A DNA stretch of 43,188 bases from Pseudomonadota bacterium (GCA_020161215.1 JAIUOM010000023.1:1-43188); one strand, 5' to 3'; numbered from the stretch's first letter, positions 1 to 8,426 are shown. A program made the numbers and translations. Notes: generated from the sequence alone by a model not told the origin.

Positions 1-551
1 AGATGCTGGAGCAGCCCGGCGCCGAGCGCATCACCACCGCCGCGCTGGCCGGGCGGCTGGAAGTAAGCGAGGCGGCGCTGTACCGCCATTTCGCCAGCAA
101 GGCGCAGATGTTCGAGGCGCTGATCGACTTCATCGAGGGCAGCGTGTTCGGCCTGATCAATCAGATCGGCGAGCACGAGGCGGCCGGCCGCCCGCGCGCC
201 GCGCGCATCGTCGCCATGGTGCTGCAGTTCGCCGAAAAGAACCCCGGCATGACGCGCGTGATGGTGGGCGATGCGCTGGTGTTCGAGCACGAGCGCCTGC
301 AGCAGCGCATGAACCAGTTGTTCGACAAGCTGGAGGCGGCGCTGCGCCAGTGCCTGCGCGAGGACACCCAGCCGCCGGCCAGCGCGCCGGCCGGCGCGCC
401 GCTGACGCCCGATGCCGATGCCCAGGTCGGCGCGGCGGTGCTCACCGCCTTCGTCCTGGGGCGCCTGCAGCGCTTCGCGCGCTCGGGGTTTCGCCGCGCG
501 CCCACCGAGCAGCTGGACTCTTGTGTGCGCAGAATGCTATCATTTGAATAG
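1..551 (+). CDS. slmA: Nucleoid occlusion factor SlmA (TetR family), 5' end outside window
   Basis: The visible 182 codons begin inside the N-terminal helix-turn-helix: ITTAALAGRLEVSEAALYRHF matches the SlmA recognition region, followed by SKAQMFEALIDFIE and, further on, NPGMTRVMVGDALVFEHERLQ and RINQLF-like segments typical of SlmA rather than a generic TetR protein. The Met at position 3 is probably internal, since family members carry some 15-20 more residues before this point; the true start lies upstream of the window. SlmA binds DNA sites over the chromosome and blocks FtsZ ring assembly over unsegregated nucleoids. The C-terminus (RRMLSFE) departs from the family and ends in a TAG lying inside a dispersed 28-nt repeat, so the end of the gene seems to have been set by that repeat. 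Confidence 0.85.
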   Translation, partial: MLEQPGAERITTAALAGRLEVSEAALYRHFASKAQMFEALIDFIEGSVFGLINQIGEHEAAGRPRAARIVAMVLQFAEKNPGMTRVMVGDALVFEHERLQQRMNQLFDKLEAALRQCLREDTQPPASAPAGAPLTPDADAQVGAAVLTAFVLGRLQRFARSGFRRAPTEQLDSCVRRMLSFE

Positions 552-575
552 CTGTCTAGGATTTGCCGGCGCCGG
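548..575 (-). repeat. 28-nt dispersed motif, copy A
   Basis: On the - strand this reads CCGGCG, 17 bases, then GCTAT, with the CC at positions 16-17 shared by all eight copies in the window. It is followed by an A/T-rich tail with a second GATAGC. The TAG of slmA (549-551) is the complement of the invariant CTA. Confidence 0.75.
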
Positions 576-626
576 CCTCACCGGGAAATCCCTTGCAAGT
601 TCGGTTTCCGAGGCCAGGGGAAGACC

Positions 627-1508
627 ATGAAACTGCTGCGCTACGGCCCACCCGGAAAAGAAAAGCCCGCCCTGCTGGACGCTGGTGGCGTGCTGCGCGA
701 TGTGTCGGCCCTGATCCCCGATATCGGCCCGGCCCAGCTGGGCGACGCGGCGCTGGCGCGCCTGGGCCGCCTGAAACCCGAGACCTTGCCCAAGGTGCGC
801 GGCCGCCCGCGCATCGGCTGCCCGGTGGCCGGCGTCGGCAAGTTCATCGCCATCGGCCTGAACTACGCCGACCACGCCGCCGAGGCTGGCCTGCCCGTGC
901 CCGGCGAGCCGGTGGTTTTCACCAAGGCGATTTCCTGCATCCAGGGTCCGGACGACCCGGTCATGCTGCCCAAGGGCTCCAAAAAAAGCGACTGGGAAGT
1001 GGAGCTGGGCGTGGTCATCGGCCGCACCGCGCGCCACGTGGCGCGCAAGGACGCGCTGACCCACGTCGCCGGCTACTGCGTGGTCAACGACGTCAGCGAG
1101 CGCGAATTCCAGATCGAGCGCGGTGGCACCTGGGACAAGGGCAAGGGCTGCGACACCTTCGGCCCCATTGGGCCCTGGCTGGTCACGCGCGATGAGGTGC
1201 CCAACCCCCAGCGGCTGGGGCTATGGCTCGATCTGAACGGCCAGCGCATGCAAGGCGGCAGCACCCGCACCATGGTGTTCGGCGTGGCCCAGCTCATCAG
1301 CTACGTCAGCCGCTTCATCACCTTGCAGCCCGGCGACGTGCTGACCACCGGCACGCCGCCCGGCGTCGGCATGGGCCGGCGCGATGCGGCCGGCCAGCCG
1401 GCCCCGCGCTACCTGAAAAAAGGTGACGTGATGACGCTGGGCATCGACGGCCTGGGCCAGCAACGGCAGCAGGTGGTGGCGTTTCGGGCGCCGACGGCCG
1501 CCCGATAG
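627..1508 (+). CDS. Fumarylacetoacetate hydrolase family protein
   Basis: 293 residues with a variable N-terminal part and the FAH catalytic fold from about residue 70 (GKFIAIGLNYADHAAEAG). The metal-binding signature WEVELGVVIG supplies the E-x-E pair and VVNDVSERE supplies the Asp, and TGTPPGVGMG closes the active site, so the enzyme should be a divalent-cation-dependent hydrolase or lyase of a 2-oxo or 1,3-diketo acid. The subfamily resembles ureidoglycolate lyase / 2,4-diketo-3-deoxy-L-fuconate hydrolase proteins, but the substrate cannot be read from sequence. The start is supported by AGGGGAAG seven to eight bases upstream. The gene stands between slmA and the TetR gene with no clear operon partner. 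Confidence 0.85.
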   Translation: MKLLRYGPPGKEKPALLDAGGVLRDVSALIPDIGPAQLGDAALARLGRLKPETLPKVRGRPRIGCPVAGVGKFIAIGLNYADHAAEAGLPVPGEPVVFTKAISCIQGPDDPVMLPKGSKKSDWEVELGVVIGRTARHVARKDALTHVAGYCVVNDVSEREFQIERGGTWDKGKGCDTFGPIGPWLVTRDEVPNPQRLGLWLDLNGQRMQGGSTRTMVFGVAQLISYVSRFITLQPGDVLTTGTPPGVGMGRRDAAGQPAPRYLKKGDVMTLGIDGLGQQRQQVVAFRAPTAAR

Positions 1509-1598
1509 GCGCCCGATCTGCGCTCAAATCTAGGGTAAATACCTAGCGATCCCTTCAGCCTGCGGCTTGGGTTGGGCCGAAAACTGGGTAAAAATAGC

Positions 1599-1618
1599 AC
1601 GACCGTTCGTTTTATTTT
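1599..1618 (+). promoter_or_regulatory. Candidate TetR operator and -10 element before the fatty-acid regulator gene
   Basis: ACGACCGTTCGT (1599-1610) is a near-perfect palindrome (10 of 12 positions symmetric) of the ACGAnCGnTCGT type used by several TetR repressors of fatty-acid degradation. It lies directly before TATTTT (1613-1618), a plausible -10 that is exactly seven bases from the ATG at 1626, so repressor binding would block transcription of its own gene. I see no convincing -35. Confidence 0.5.
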
Positions 1619-1625
1619 TACCGCC

Positions 1626-2282
1626 ATGGCCCGTGCATCCATCATTGCCTTGCGTCCCACCGCCGCCGCGGAGGGCGATAACCTGCCGCGCGCCCAAGCC
1701 AAGGGGCAGCAGACCAAGGCGGCCATCATCGACGCGGCGCTGCGCATGGCCGCGCAGGTCGGGCTGGAAGGCCTGTCCATCGGCGCGCTGGCCGAGGCCA
1801 TGTCGATGAGCAAGTCGGGCGTGTTCGCCCACTTCGGTTCGCGCGAGGAACTGCAGATCTCGGTGGTGCGCGAATACTACGCCCGCTTCGAGCAGGAGGT
1901 GTTCGCGCCCGCCATGGGCCTGTCGCGTGGCCTACCGCGTTTGCGCGCGCTGTTCGAGCACTGGATGCGCTACACCAGCGCCGAGCTGGATTCCGGCTGC
2001 ATCTTCATCAGCGGCGCGGTCGAGTTCGACGACCGCCCCGGCGCCGTGCGCGATGCCCTGGTGGCCGCCGTCGGCGCCTGGATGGACGCCATCACCCGCG
2101 CCATCGTGCAGGCCCGTGAAGAGGGCCATTTCCCACCCAAGGCCGACGAGCGTCAGATCGCCTTCGAGATTCACGCCCTGATCCTCGCGCTGCACTACGA
2201 GGCGCGCTTCCTGCAGCGCTCCGGCTCGACCGAGCGCGCGCTGCGCGGCTTCGACAACGTGCTCACCCGCCACGGCGCCTGA
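1626..2282 (+). CDS. TetR/AcrR family regulator of the adjacent fatty-acid degradation genes
   Basis: 218 residues from the ATG at 1626; an in-frame upstream ATG at 1572 would read through the candidate operator and add an unlikely N-terminus. The HTH is at roughly residues 32-75 (AALRMAAQVGLEGLSIGALAEAMSMSKSGVFAHFGSREEL, given here as its two halves AAQVGLEGLSIGALAEAM and SKSGVFAHFGSREEL). The rest is the helical ligand-binding domain ending LQRSGSTERALRGFDNVL. It lies 55 bp before an acyl-CoA dehydrogenase gene in the same direction, at the head of a beta-oxidation cluster, so a FadR/PsrA-like role as an acyl-CoA-responsive repressor is inferred from position. No ribosome binding site is evident; see the leaderless-start finding. 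Confidence 0.8.
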   Translation: MARASIIALRPTAAAEGDNLPRAQAKGQQTKAAIIDAALRMAAQVGLEGLSIGALAEAMSMSKSGVFAHFGSREELQISVVREYYARFEQEVFAPAMGLSRGLPRLRALFEHWMRYTSAELDSGCIFISGAVEFDDRPGAVRDALVAAVGAWMDAITRAIVQAREEGHFPPKADERQIAFEIHALILALHYEARFLQRSGSTERALRGFDNVLTRHGA

Positions 2283-2337
2283 GCCCGCTTTCTTCTTCCG
2301 TTTCCCACCCCGTTTCTTTCCGAGGAGCTCTCCCACC

Positions 2338-4134
2338 ATGCCCAGCTACACCCCCCCTCTGCGCGACATGCACTTCGTGCTCCACGAGGTGCTCCACACC
2401 GTCGACGAGCTCAAGCAGATCCCGCGCTACGCCGACCTGGACACCGACACGCTGAACGCCGTGCTGGAGGAAGGGGGCAAGTTCGCCGCCGAGGTCACCC
2501 AGCCCCTGAACCTGAGCGGCGACAGCGAGGGCTGCACGCTGGACAAGGCCACGCACGAGGTCACCACGCCCAAGGGCTTCAAGGCCGCCTACGCCCAGTA
2601 CGTCGAAGGCGGCTGGCCGGCGCTGTCGTGCGACCCCGAGTACGGCGGCCAGGGCCTGCCCCTGGTCACCAACCAGTGCTTCTACGAGATGCTGAACAGC
2701 GCCAACCAGGCCTGGACCATGTACCCGGGCCTGTCGCACGGCGCCTACGAAGCCCTGCACGCGCACGGCACCGAGGCGCAGAAGACCACCTACCTGCCCA
2801 AGCTGACCAGCGGTGTCTGGACCGGCACCATGTGCCTGACCGAGCCGCACTGCGGCACCGACCTGGGTCTGCTGCGCAGCAAGGCCGAGCCGCAGGCCGA
2901 CGGCAGCTACAAGATCACTGGCAACAAGATCTTCATCAGCGCCGGCGAGCACGACATGGCCGAGAACATCATCCACCTGGTGCTGGCCCGCCTGCCCGAC
3001 GCGCCGGCCGGCAGCAAGGGCATCAGCCTGTTCCTGGTGCCCAAGTTCCTGGTCAAGGCCGACGGTAGCCTGGGCGAGCGCAACCCGGTGTTCTGCACGG
3101 GGCTGGAGCACAAGATGGGCATCCACGGCAACGCCACCGCGCAGATCGCGCTGGACGGCGCCACCGGCACCCTGGTCGGCGAGCCCAACAAGGGCCTGGC
3201 CGCCATGTTCGTGATGATGAACGCCGCCCGCCTGGGCGTGGGCAACCAGTCGCTCGGCCTGACCGAGGTGGCCTACCAGAACGCGCTGGCCTACGCCAAG
3301 GACCGGCTGCAGATGCGCAGCCTCTCGGGCCCCAAGGCCAAGGACTTGCCGGCCGATCCGATCATCGTGCACCCCGACGTGCGCAAGATGCTGCTCACCG
3401 CCAAGGCCTACGCCGAAGGCGGCCGCGCGCTGTCGATCTACTCCACGCTCTTGCTCGACAAGGCCTTGCACCACCCCGACGAGAAGGTGCGCAAGGACAG
3501 CGACGACCTGGTGGCGCTGCTTACCCCCATCGTCAAGGCCTTCATCACCGACAACGGTTTTGCCGCCACCAACCACGCCATGCAGGTGTTTGGCGGCCAC
3601 GGCTACATCCATGAGACCGGCATGGAGCAGTACGTGCGCGATGCCCGCATCAACCTGATCTACGAAGGCACCAACACCGTGCAGTCGCTTGATCTGCTGG
3701 GCCGCAAGGTGCTGCACAACCAGGGCGCCACGCTGAAGAAATTTGGCAAGCAGATCGAGGCGCTGATCCGCGAGGAAGGCGTCAACGAGAAGATGAGCGA
3801 ATTCATCAACCCGCTGGCCGTCCTGGCCGACCAGATGACCAAGCTGACCACCGAAATCGGCTTCAAGTCCTTCGTCAACCCGGACGAGGTGGGCGGCGCC
3901 AGCGTCGACTACCTGCGCGTGGCCGGCCACCTGGTGTTCGGCTACTTCTTTGCCCGCATGGCCAGCGTGTCGCTGAAGAAAATCGCCGAGGGCAGCCAGG
4001 ACCCGTTCTACACCGCCAAGCTGCAGACCGCGCGCTTTTACTTCGCGCGCCTGTTCCCCGAGACCGCCTCGCTGATGCGCACCGCCCGCTCCGGCGTGGG
4101 CAACCTGCTGGCCACCGACGAGGCACTGGCATGA
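2338..4134 (+). CDS. Acyl-CoA dehydrogenase, large DmdC/FadE-like type
   Basis: 598 residues, the length of the acyl-CoA dehydrogenases with an extra C-terminal domain (the DmdC-like group), not the 380-residue short type. Seen in order: an N-terminal helical extension, the GWPALSCDPEYGGQGLP entry to the dehydrogenase fold, the flavin segment MCLTEPHCGTDLGLLRSKAEP (written as MCLTEPHCGTDLG plus LLRSKAEP), GNKIFISAGEHD, and the catalytic glutamate in YEGTNTVQSLD (E443). It should carry out FAD-dependent alpha,beta-dehydrogenation of acyl-CoA, the first beta-oxidation step, passing electrons to ETF. A good GAGGAG ribosome site precedes the ATG. The stop overlaps the next start by four bases (ATGA). 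The exact chain-length range is unknown. Confidence 0.9.
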   Translation: MPSYTPPLRDMHFVLHEVLHTVDELKQIPRYADLDTDTLNAVLEEGGKFAAEVTQPLNLSGDSEGCTLDKATHEVTTPKGFKAAYAQYVEGGWPALSCDPEYGGQGLPLVTNQCFYEMLNSANQAWTMYPGLSHGAYEALHAHGTEAQKTTYLPKLTSGVWTGTMCLTEPHCGTDLGLLRSKAEPQADGSYKITGNKIFISAGEHDMAENIIHLVLARLPDAPAGSKGISLFLVPKFLVKADGSLGERNPVFCTGLEHKMGIHGNATAQIALDGATGTLVGEPNKGLAAMFVMMNAARLGVGNQSLGLTEVAYQNALAYAKDRLQMRSLSGPKAKDLPADPIIVHPDVRKMLLTAKAYAEGGRALSIYSTLLLDKALHHPDEKVRKDSDDLVALLTPIVKAFITDNGFAATNHAMQVFGGHGYIHETGMEQYVRDARINLIYEGTNTVQSLDLLGRKVLHNQGATLKKFGKQIEALIREEGVNEKMSEFINPLAVLADQMTKLTTEIGFKSFVNPDEVGGASVDYLRVAGHLVFGYFFARMASVSLKKIAEGSQDPFYTAKLQTARFYFARLFPETASLMRTARSGVGNLLATDEALA

Positions 4135-4601
4135 GCACATTGGCATCAAAATCGGTGTTGACCGGCGCCCATAAATCCTGGGTAGCTATCGTTTTTGCAC
4201 TTGCCGCGACAACCGCGAGCGCTCAAATGAACCCCGTCGGCACCTGGCGCAGCATCGACGACGAGACCAAGCAACCCAAGGCGCAGATCGTCATCAGCGA
4301 GTCCGCCGGCGTGCTCACCGGGCGCATCGAGAAACTGCTGCGCCCCGGCGCCGACCAAAAGGCCGTGTGCGACCGCTGCACCGACGACCGCAAGGACAAG
4401 CCGGTGCTGGGCATGGAAATCATCCGAGGTGCCAAGAAAGCCGAGGGCAAGGAAGTCTGGGAGGGCGGCCGCATTCTCGACCCCGAGAAAGGCAGCACCT
4501 ACGGCCTGCGCCTGACCCCCATCGAGGGCGGCGCCAAGCTGGAAGTGCGCGGCTCCATCGGCCCCTTCGGCCGCACCCAGACCTGGGTGCGGGTGCCCTG
4601 A
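4131..4601 (+). CDS. Secreted DUF2147 domain protein
   Basis: 156 residues. The first ~32 form a Sec signal peptide (hydrophobic WVAIVFALAATTASAQ, cleavage after Ala-Gln or nearby). The mature part carries the DUF2147 hallmarks: GTWRSIDDETKQPKAQI at the start, a CDRC pair, KPVLGMEIIRGAKK, WEGGRILDPEKGSTYG, and the terminal RGSIGPFGRTQTWVRV. The family is a small beta-rich periplasmic protein of unknown function. The start codon overlaps the stop of the acyl-CoA dehydrogenase, implying translational coupling. Odd: bases 4162-4189, encoding part of the signal peptide, are a copy of the dispersed 28-nt motif found mostly between genes elsewhere in the window. Confidence 0.85.
   Translation: MSTLASKSVLTGAHKSWVAIVFALAATTASAQMNPVGTWRSIDDETKQPKAQIVISESAGVLTGRIEKLLRPGADQKAVCDRCTDDRKDKPVLGMEIIRGAKKAEGKEVWEGGRILDPEKGSTYGLRLTPIEGGAKLEVRGSIGPFGRTQTWVRVP
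4162..4189 (+). repeat. 28-nt dispersed motif, copy B (inside a signal peptide coding region)
   Basis: CCGGCG at 4162, CC at positions 16-17, GCTAT at 4185-4189. This copy is in frame inside the DUF2147 gene and encodes about TGAHKSWVAI, leading into the hydrophobic core of the signal peptide. Confidence 0.75.
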
Positions 4602-4655
4602 CGCCGGCCCGAAACCGGCCGCGCCACGCGCCCCAAGAACCACAGGAAACATGAC

Positions 4656-7055
4656 ATGTCCCGATTCAATGTGAAGAAAGTCGCCGTGCTCGGCGCCGGC
4701 GTGATGGGGGCGCAGATCGCCGCCCACCTCGTCAACGTGAAGGTGCCCGTGGTGCTGTTCGACCTTCCAGCTAAGGAGGGTCCCAAGAACGGTACCGTGC
4801 TGAGGGCCATCGAGAACCTCAAGAAGCTCAAGCCCGCGCCCCTGGCCGTGGCCGATGACGCGGTGCTGATCGAGCCGGCCAACTACGAGGACGATCTCAA
4901 GAAGCTCAAGGAATGCGACCTCATCATCGAGGCCATCGCCGAGCGCATGGACTGGAAGAGCGATCTGTACGCAAAGATCGCACCGCACGTCGCCAAGCAC
5001 ACCATCCTGGCCAGCAACACCTCGGGCCTGTCGATCACCCAACTCAGCGAAGCCCTGCCCGAGCAGCTGCGCCCCCGCTTTTGCGGCATCCACTTTTTCA
5101 ACCCACCGCGCTACATGTACCTGGTGGAGCTGATCGCCACGCCCAGCACCCAGCCGCAGGTGATGGACCAGCTGGAGAGTTTTGTCACCACCGCCCTGGG
5201 CAAGGGCGTGGTGCGCGCCAAGGACACGCCCAACTTCATCGCCAACCGCGTCGGCATTGCCGGCATGCTGGGCACCATGAAAGAGGTCGAGAACTACGGC
5301 CTGGGCTTCGACGTGGTCGACGACCTGACCGGCAAGCGCCTGGGCCGCGCCTCCAGCGGCACCTTCCGCACCATCGACGTGGTGGGCCTGGACACGGTGG
5401 GCCACGTCATCAAGACGCTGCAGGACAACCTCAACGCCGACACCGATTCCTTTTACGGCAGCTACGGCACGCCCGCCGTGCTGGCCAAGCTGCTGGAGCT
5501 GAAGAACCTGGGCCAGAAGACCGGCGCGGGTTTCTACAAAAAGGCCGGCCGCGACATCCTGCGCTTCGACCTGGAACAAGGCGACTACGTGCCCGCCGGC
5601 CAGAAGGCCGACGAGGTGTACGGCCGCATGCTCAAGCGCCCGGCCGGCGAGCGCCTGAAGCTGCTGCGCGATGCCGAGGGGCCGCAGGGCCAGTTCCTGT
5701 GGGCCATTTTGCGCAACGGTTTCCACTACGCCGCCGTGCACCTGAAGGACATTGCCGAGACCGCGCGCGACGTCGACCAGGCCATGCGCTGGGGCTTTGG
5801 CATGAAGCAGGGCCCGTTCGAGCTGTGGCAAGAGGCCGGGTGGCTGGATGTCGCCAAGATGGTGCAGGAAGACATCGACGCCGGCCGCGCGCTCAGCGCC
5901 GAGCCGCTGCCCGAGTGGGTTTTCAAGGGCCCGGTGGCCGAGGCCGGTGGTGTGCACACCGCGCAAGGCAGCTGGAACCCCGCCACTGGCCGCTTTGAGC
6001 CGCGCCGCCAACTGCCCGTGTACCAGCGCCAGCTGTTTCCCGAGCTGCTGCTGGGCGAGGGCGGCCCGCGCCCGGCCGACAGCGGCAAGACGCTGCTGGA
6101 GACCGACGCCGTGCGCGTCTGGACGCTGGACGACGAGGTGCTGATCGCCACCCTCAAGACCAAGATGCGCGCCATCAGCCCCGACGCCGGCGAAGGCCTG
6201 ATGCAGGCCGTGGATCTGGCCGAGCGCGACTACCAGGGCCTGGTGATCTGGCCGGGCGACGACCCGTTCAGCGTCGGCGCCGACCTGCAAGCCATGCTGC
6301 CCGGCTACGTGGCCGGCGGCGCGGGCCTGGTCGATTCGATGGAAAAAGAGCTGCAGGAGCTGATGCTGCGCCTGCGCTACGCCAACGTGCCCACCGTCGC
6401 CGCCATCCGCGGCATGGCGCTGGGCGGCGGCTGCGAGCTGGCCGTGCACTGCGCGCGCCGCGTGGCCATCATGGAGAGCTACATCGGCCTGGTGGAAGTC
6501 GGCGTGGGCCTGGTGCCGGGCGCCGGCGGCCTGGCCTACATCGCCCGCCGCGCGGCCGAGAACGCGCAGGCCAGCACCGGCAAGGACTTGCTGCCCTTCC
6601 TGACCGAAGGCTTTACCGGCGCGGCCATGGCCAAGGTCGGCACCAGCGCGCTCGAATCGCGCAAGCTGGGCTACCTGCTGTGGAGCGATGTCGTCGTGCC
6701 CAACAAGGACGAGCTGCTGTACGTGGCCGTCCAGGAAGCCAAGGCCATGGCCCAGAGCGGCTACCGTGCGCCCATGAAGCGCCGTTTCCCGGTCGCCGGC
6801 CGCGACGGCAAGGCCACCATCCTGGGCCAGTTGGTGAACATGCGCGACGGCGGCTTCATCAGCCAGCACGACTTTCACGTCGCCAGCCTGATCGCCGGCG
6901 TGCTGACCGGCGGCGACGTCGATGCCGGCACCTTGGTGGATGAGGAGTACCTGATGACGCTGGAGCGGCGCGCCTTCACTTCGCTCCTGGGTCACCCCAA
7001 GACCCACGAACGCATCATGGGCATGCTCTCGACGGGCAAACCGGTACGCAATTGA
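4656..7055 (+). CDS. 3-hydroxyacyl-CoA dehydrogenase / enoyl-CoA hydratase fusion (FadB/FadN-like)
   Basis: 799 residues. The N-terminus is the NAD-binding domain (VAVLGAGVMGAQIA, glycines 13, 15, 18) with the ASNTSGLSI and FCGIHFFNPPRYMYLVE dehydrogenase motifs, then C-terminal 3HCDH segments (NRVGIAGMLGTMKEV, KTGAGFYKK). From about residue 490 there is an enoyl-CoA hydratase/crotonase domain with its oxyanion-hole glycines in GMALGGGCELAVHC (about 588). This dehydrogenase-first order is that of FadN, the reverse of E. coli FadB. It should catalyse hydration and NAD-linked oxidation in beta-oxidation, feeding the thiolase encoded next. Start supported by an ACAGGAA ribosome site; 54 bp after the DUF2147 gene. 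Confidence 0.9.
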   Translation: MSRFNVKKVAVLGAGVMGAQIAAHLVNVKVPVVLFDLPAKEGPKNGTVLRAIENLKKLKPAPLAVADDAVLIEPANYEDDLKKLKECDLIIEAIAERMDWKSDLYAKIAPHVAKHTILASNTSGLSITQLSEALPEQLRPRFCGIHFFNPPRYMYLVELIATPSTQPQVMDQLESFVTTALGKGVVRAKDTPNFIANRVGIAGMLGTMKEVENYGLGFDVVDDLTGKRLGRASSGTFRTIDVVGLDTVGHVIKTLQDNLNADTDSFYGSYGTPAVLAKLLELKNLGQKTGAGFYKKAGRDILRFDLEQGDYVPAGQKADEVYGRMLKRPAGERLKLLRDAEGPQGQFLWAILRNGFHYAAVHLKDIAETARDVDQAMRWGFGMKQGPFELWQEAGWLDVAKMVQEDIDAGRALSAEPLPEWVFKGPVAEAGGVHTAQGSWNPATGRFEPRRQLPVYQRQLFPELLLGEGGPRPADSGKTLLETDAVRVWTLDDEVLIATLKTKMRAISPDAGEGLMQAVDLAERDYQGLVIWPGDDPFSVGADLQAMLPGYVAGGAGLVDSMEKELQELMLRLRYANVPTVAAIRGMALGGGCELAVHCARRVAIMESYIGLVEVGVGLVPGAGGLAYIARRAAENAQASTGKDLLPFLTEGFTGAAMAKVGTSALESRKLGYLLWSDVVVPNKDELLYVAVQEAKAMAQSGYRAPMKRRFPVAGRDGKATILGQLVNMRDGGFISQHDFHVASLIAGVLTGGDVDAGTLVDEEYLMTLERRAFTSLLGHPKTHERIMGMLSTGKPVRN

Positions 7056-7150
7056 CCACCCCCGACTCTCGCGCACTGCGTGTCGCTCGCATCCCCCCTC
7101 AGGGGGCGACACCCGCGGCCCGGCCAAGCCGGATCCGCGGTGTCCACTGA
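7056..7150 (+). repeat. Post-stop stem-loop element, copy 1
   Basis: About 95 bp starting right after the stop of the FadB-like gene. It begins CCACCCCCGACTC and contains the hairpin TCCCCCCTCAGGGGGCGA (about 7090-7107), then GCGGCCCGGCCAAGCC and a GTCCACTGA end. It aligns along its length with the reverse complement of 35008-35127, which also starts right after a stop codon. It could act as a 3' processing or attenuation structure between the dehydrogenase and thiolase genes. Confidence 0.6.
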
Positions 7151-7178
7151 ACCCAACAGCGCTCAACAGGAGCTATCG

Positions 7179-8384
7179 ATGAAACAAATTCAAGACGCCT
7201 ACATCGTTGCCGCCACGCGCACGCCGATCGGCCGGTCGCACAAGGGCTACTTCAAGAACACCCGGCCCGACGAGTTGCTGGCCACCACGTTGCGCGCCGC
7301 GCTGGCCCAGGCCCCAGGCCTGGACCCGGTGGCCATCGAGGACATCATCTGCGGCTGCGCCATTCCCGAGGCGCAGCAGGGCCTGAACGTGGCGCGCATC
7401 GGCGCCGTGCTGGCCGGCCTGCCCAAGAGCGTGGGCGGCATCACCGTCAACCGCTTCTGCGCCTCCGGCCTGTCGGCGGTGCAGATGGCGGCCGACCGCA
7501 TCCGCGTGGGCGAGGCCGAGGTGATGATCGCCGCCGGCGTGGAAAGCATGAGCATGGTGCCCATGATGGGCAACTCGCCCAGCCTGTCGCCGGCCATCTT
7601 TGCCGACACCCAGAACGTCGACGACTACGGCATCGCCTACGGCATGGGCCTGACGGCCGAGAAGGTGGCCCAGCAGTGGAAGGTCAGCCGCGAGGACCAG
7701 GACGCCTTCGCGCTCGAATCCAACCTGCGCGCCACCAAAGCGATTGCGGCCGGCGAGTTCAAGGACGAGATCACGCCCATCACCGTGACCGAGCGCCAGC
7801 TTGATCTGAAAAGCGCCGAGGTCACGCTGGCCGAGCGCGTGGTCGACATCGACGAAGGCCCGCGCCCCGACACCACGCTGGAAGGCCTGGCCAAGCTGCG
7901 CACGGTGTTTGCCGCGCGCGGCAGCGTCACCGCCGGCAACAGCTCGCAGACCAGCGACGGCGCCGGCGCGCTGATCCTGGCCAGCGAGTCGGCCGTCAAG
8001 CGCTTTGGCCTCACGCCCCTGGCGCGTTTTGTGTCCTTTGCCGCCAAGGGCGTGCCGCCGCAGATCATGGGCATCGGCCCGATCGAGGCGATTCCTGCGG
8101 CCTTGCGCTATGCGGGGTTGAAGCAGGACGACATGGACTGGATCGAGCTGAACGAAGCCTTTGCCGCGCAGGCCCTGGCGGTGGTGCGCACGCTGGGGCT
8201 CGACCCGGCCAAGGTCAACCCCATGGGCGGCGCCATCGCCCTGGGCCACCCGCTGGGCGCCACCGGCGCCATCCGTGCGGCCACCGTGGTGCACGCGCTG
8301 CGCCGCCACAACAAGAAGTACGGCATGGTCAGCATGTGCGTGGGCATGGGGCAGGGCGCGGCGGGCATTTTCGAGCGCGTTTGA
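7179..8384 (+). CDS. Acetyl-CoA acyltransferase (3-ketoacyl-CoA thiolase, FadA-like)
   Basis: 401 residues from the ATG at 7179, which follows AACAGGAGCT; an upstream in-frame start at 7080 would read through the post-stop repeat and is rejected. Thiolase motifs are all present: MKQIQDAYIVAATRTPIG at the N-terminus, nucleophilic Cys94 in NRFCASGLSAVQMAADRI, NEAFAAQ, the GHPLGATGA histidine box, and the second catalytic cysteine in MCVGMGQGAAGIFE. It releases acetyl-CoA from 3-ketoacyl-CoA and completes the beta-oxidation cycle with the two genes before it. It lies 123 bp after the FadB-like gene, the interval being occupied by a stem-loop repeat. Confidence 0.92.
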   Translation: MKQIQDAYIVAATRTPIGRSHKGYFKNTRPDELLATTLRAALAQAPGLDPVAIEDIICGCAIPEAQQGLNVARIGAVLAGLPKSVGGITVNRFCASGLSAVQMAADRIRVGEAEVMIAAGVESMSMVPMMGNSPSLSPAIFADTQNVDDYGIAYGMGLTAEKVAQQWKVSREDQDAFALESNLRATKAIAAGEFKDEITPITVTERQLDLKSAEVTLAERVVDIDEGPRPDTTLEGLAKLRTVFAARGSVTAGNSSQTSDGAGALILASESAVKRFGLTPLARFVSFAAKGVPPQIMGIGPIEAIPAALRYAGLKQDDMDWIELNEAFAAQALAVVRTLGLDPAKVNPMGGAIALGHPLGATGAIRAATVVHALRRHNKKYGMVSMCVGMGQGAAGIFERV

Positions 8385-8426
8385 GTCCGCACCGCCCTGA
8401 CCCAGCACCTCCGGAGGCACCTCGCC

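Noticed and set aside
1531-1545. TAGG-N7-CCTA dyad before the TetR gene as an operator
   Set aside because: Only four paired bases on each side; too weak to list as a site, mentioned only for its likeness to the gltI palindrome.
2263-4149. A 628-residue open frame on the - strand opposite the acyl-CoA dehydrogenase
   Set aside because: Same reason: compositionally biased shadow of a clear gene.
4146-7166. A 1006-residue open frame on the - strand opposite the FadB-like gene
   Set aside because: Its translation is low-complexity (Ala, Gly, His, Gln-rich) with no motif, and it mirrors a well-supported enzyme on the + strand; such long antisense frames are a by-product of high GC in the third codon position.
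7080-7178. An upstream in-frame start for the thiolase
   Set aside because: It would translate the post-stop stem-loop element; the ATG at 7179 has a good ribosome site and matches thiolase N-termini.
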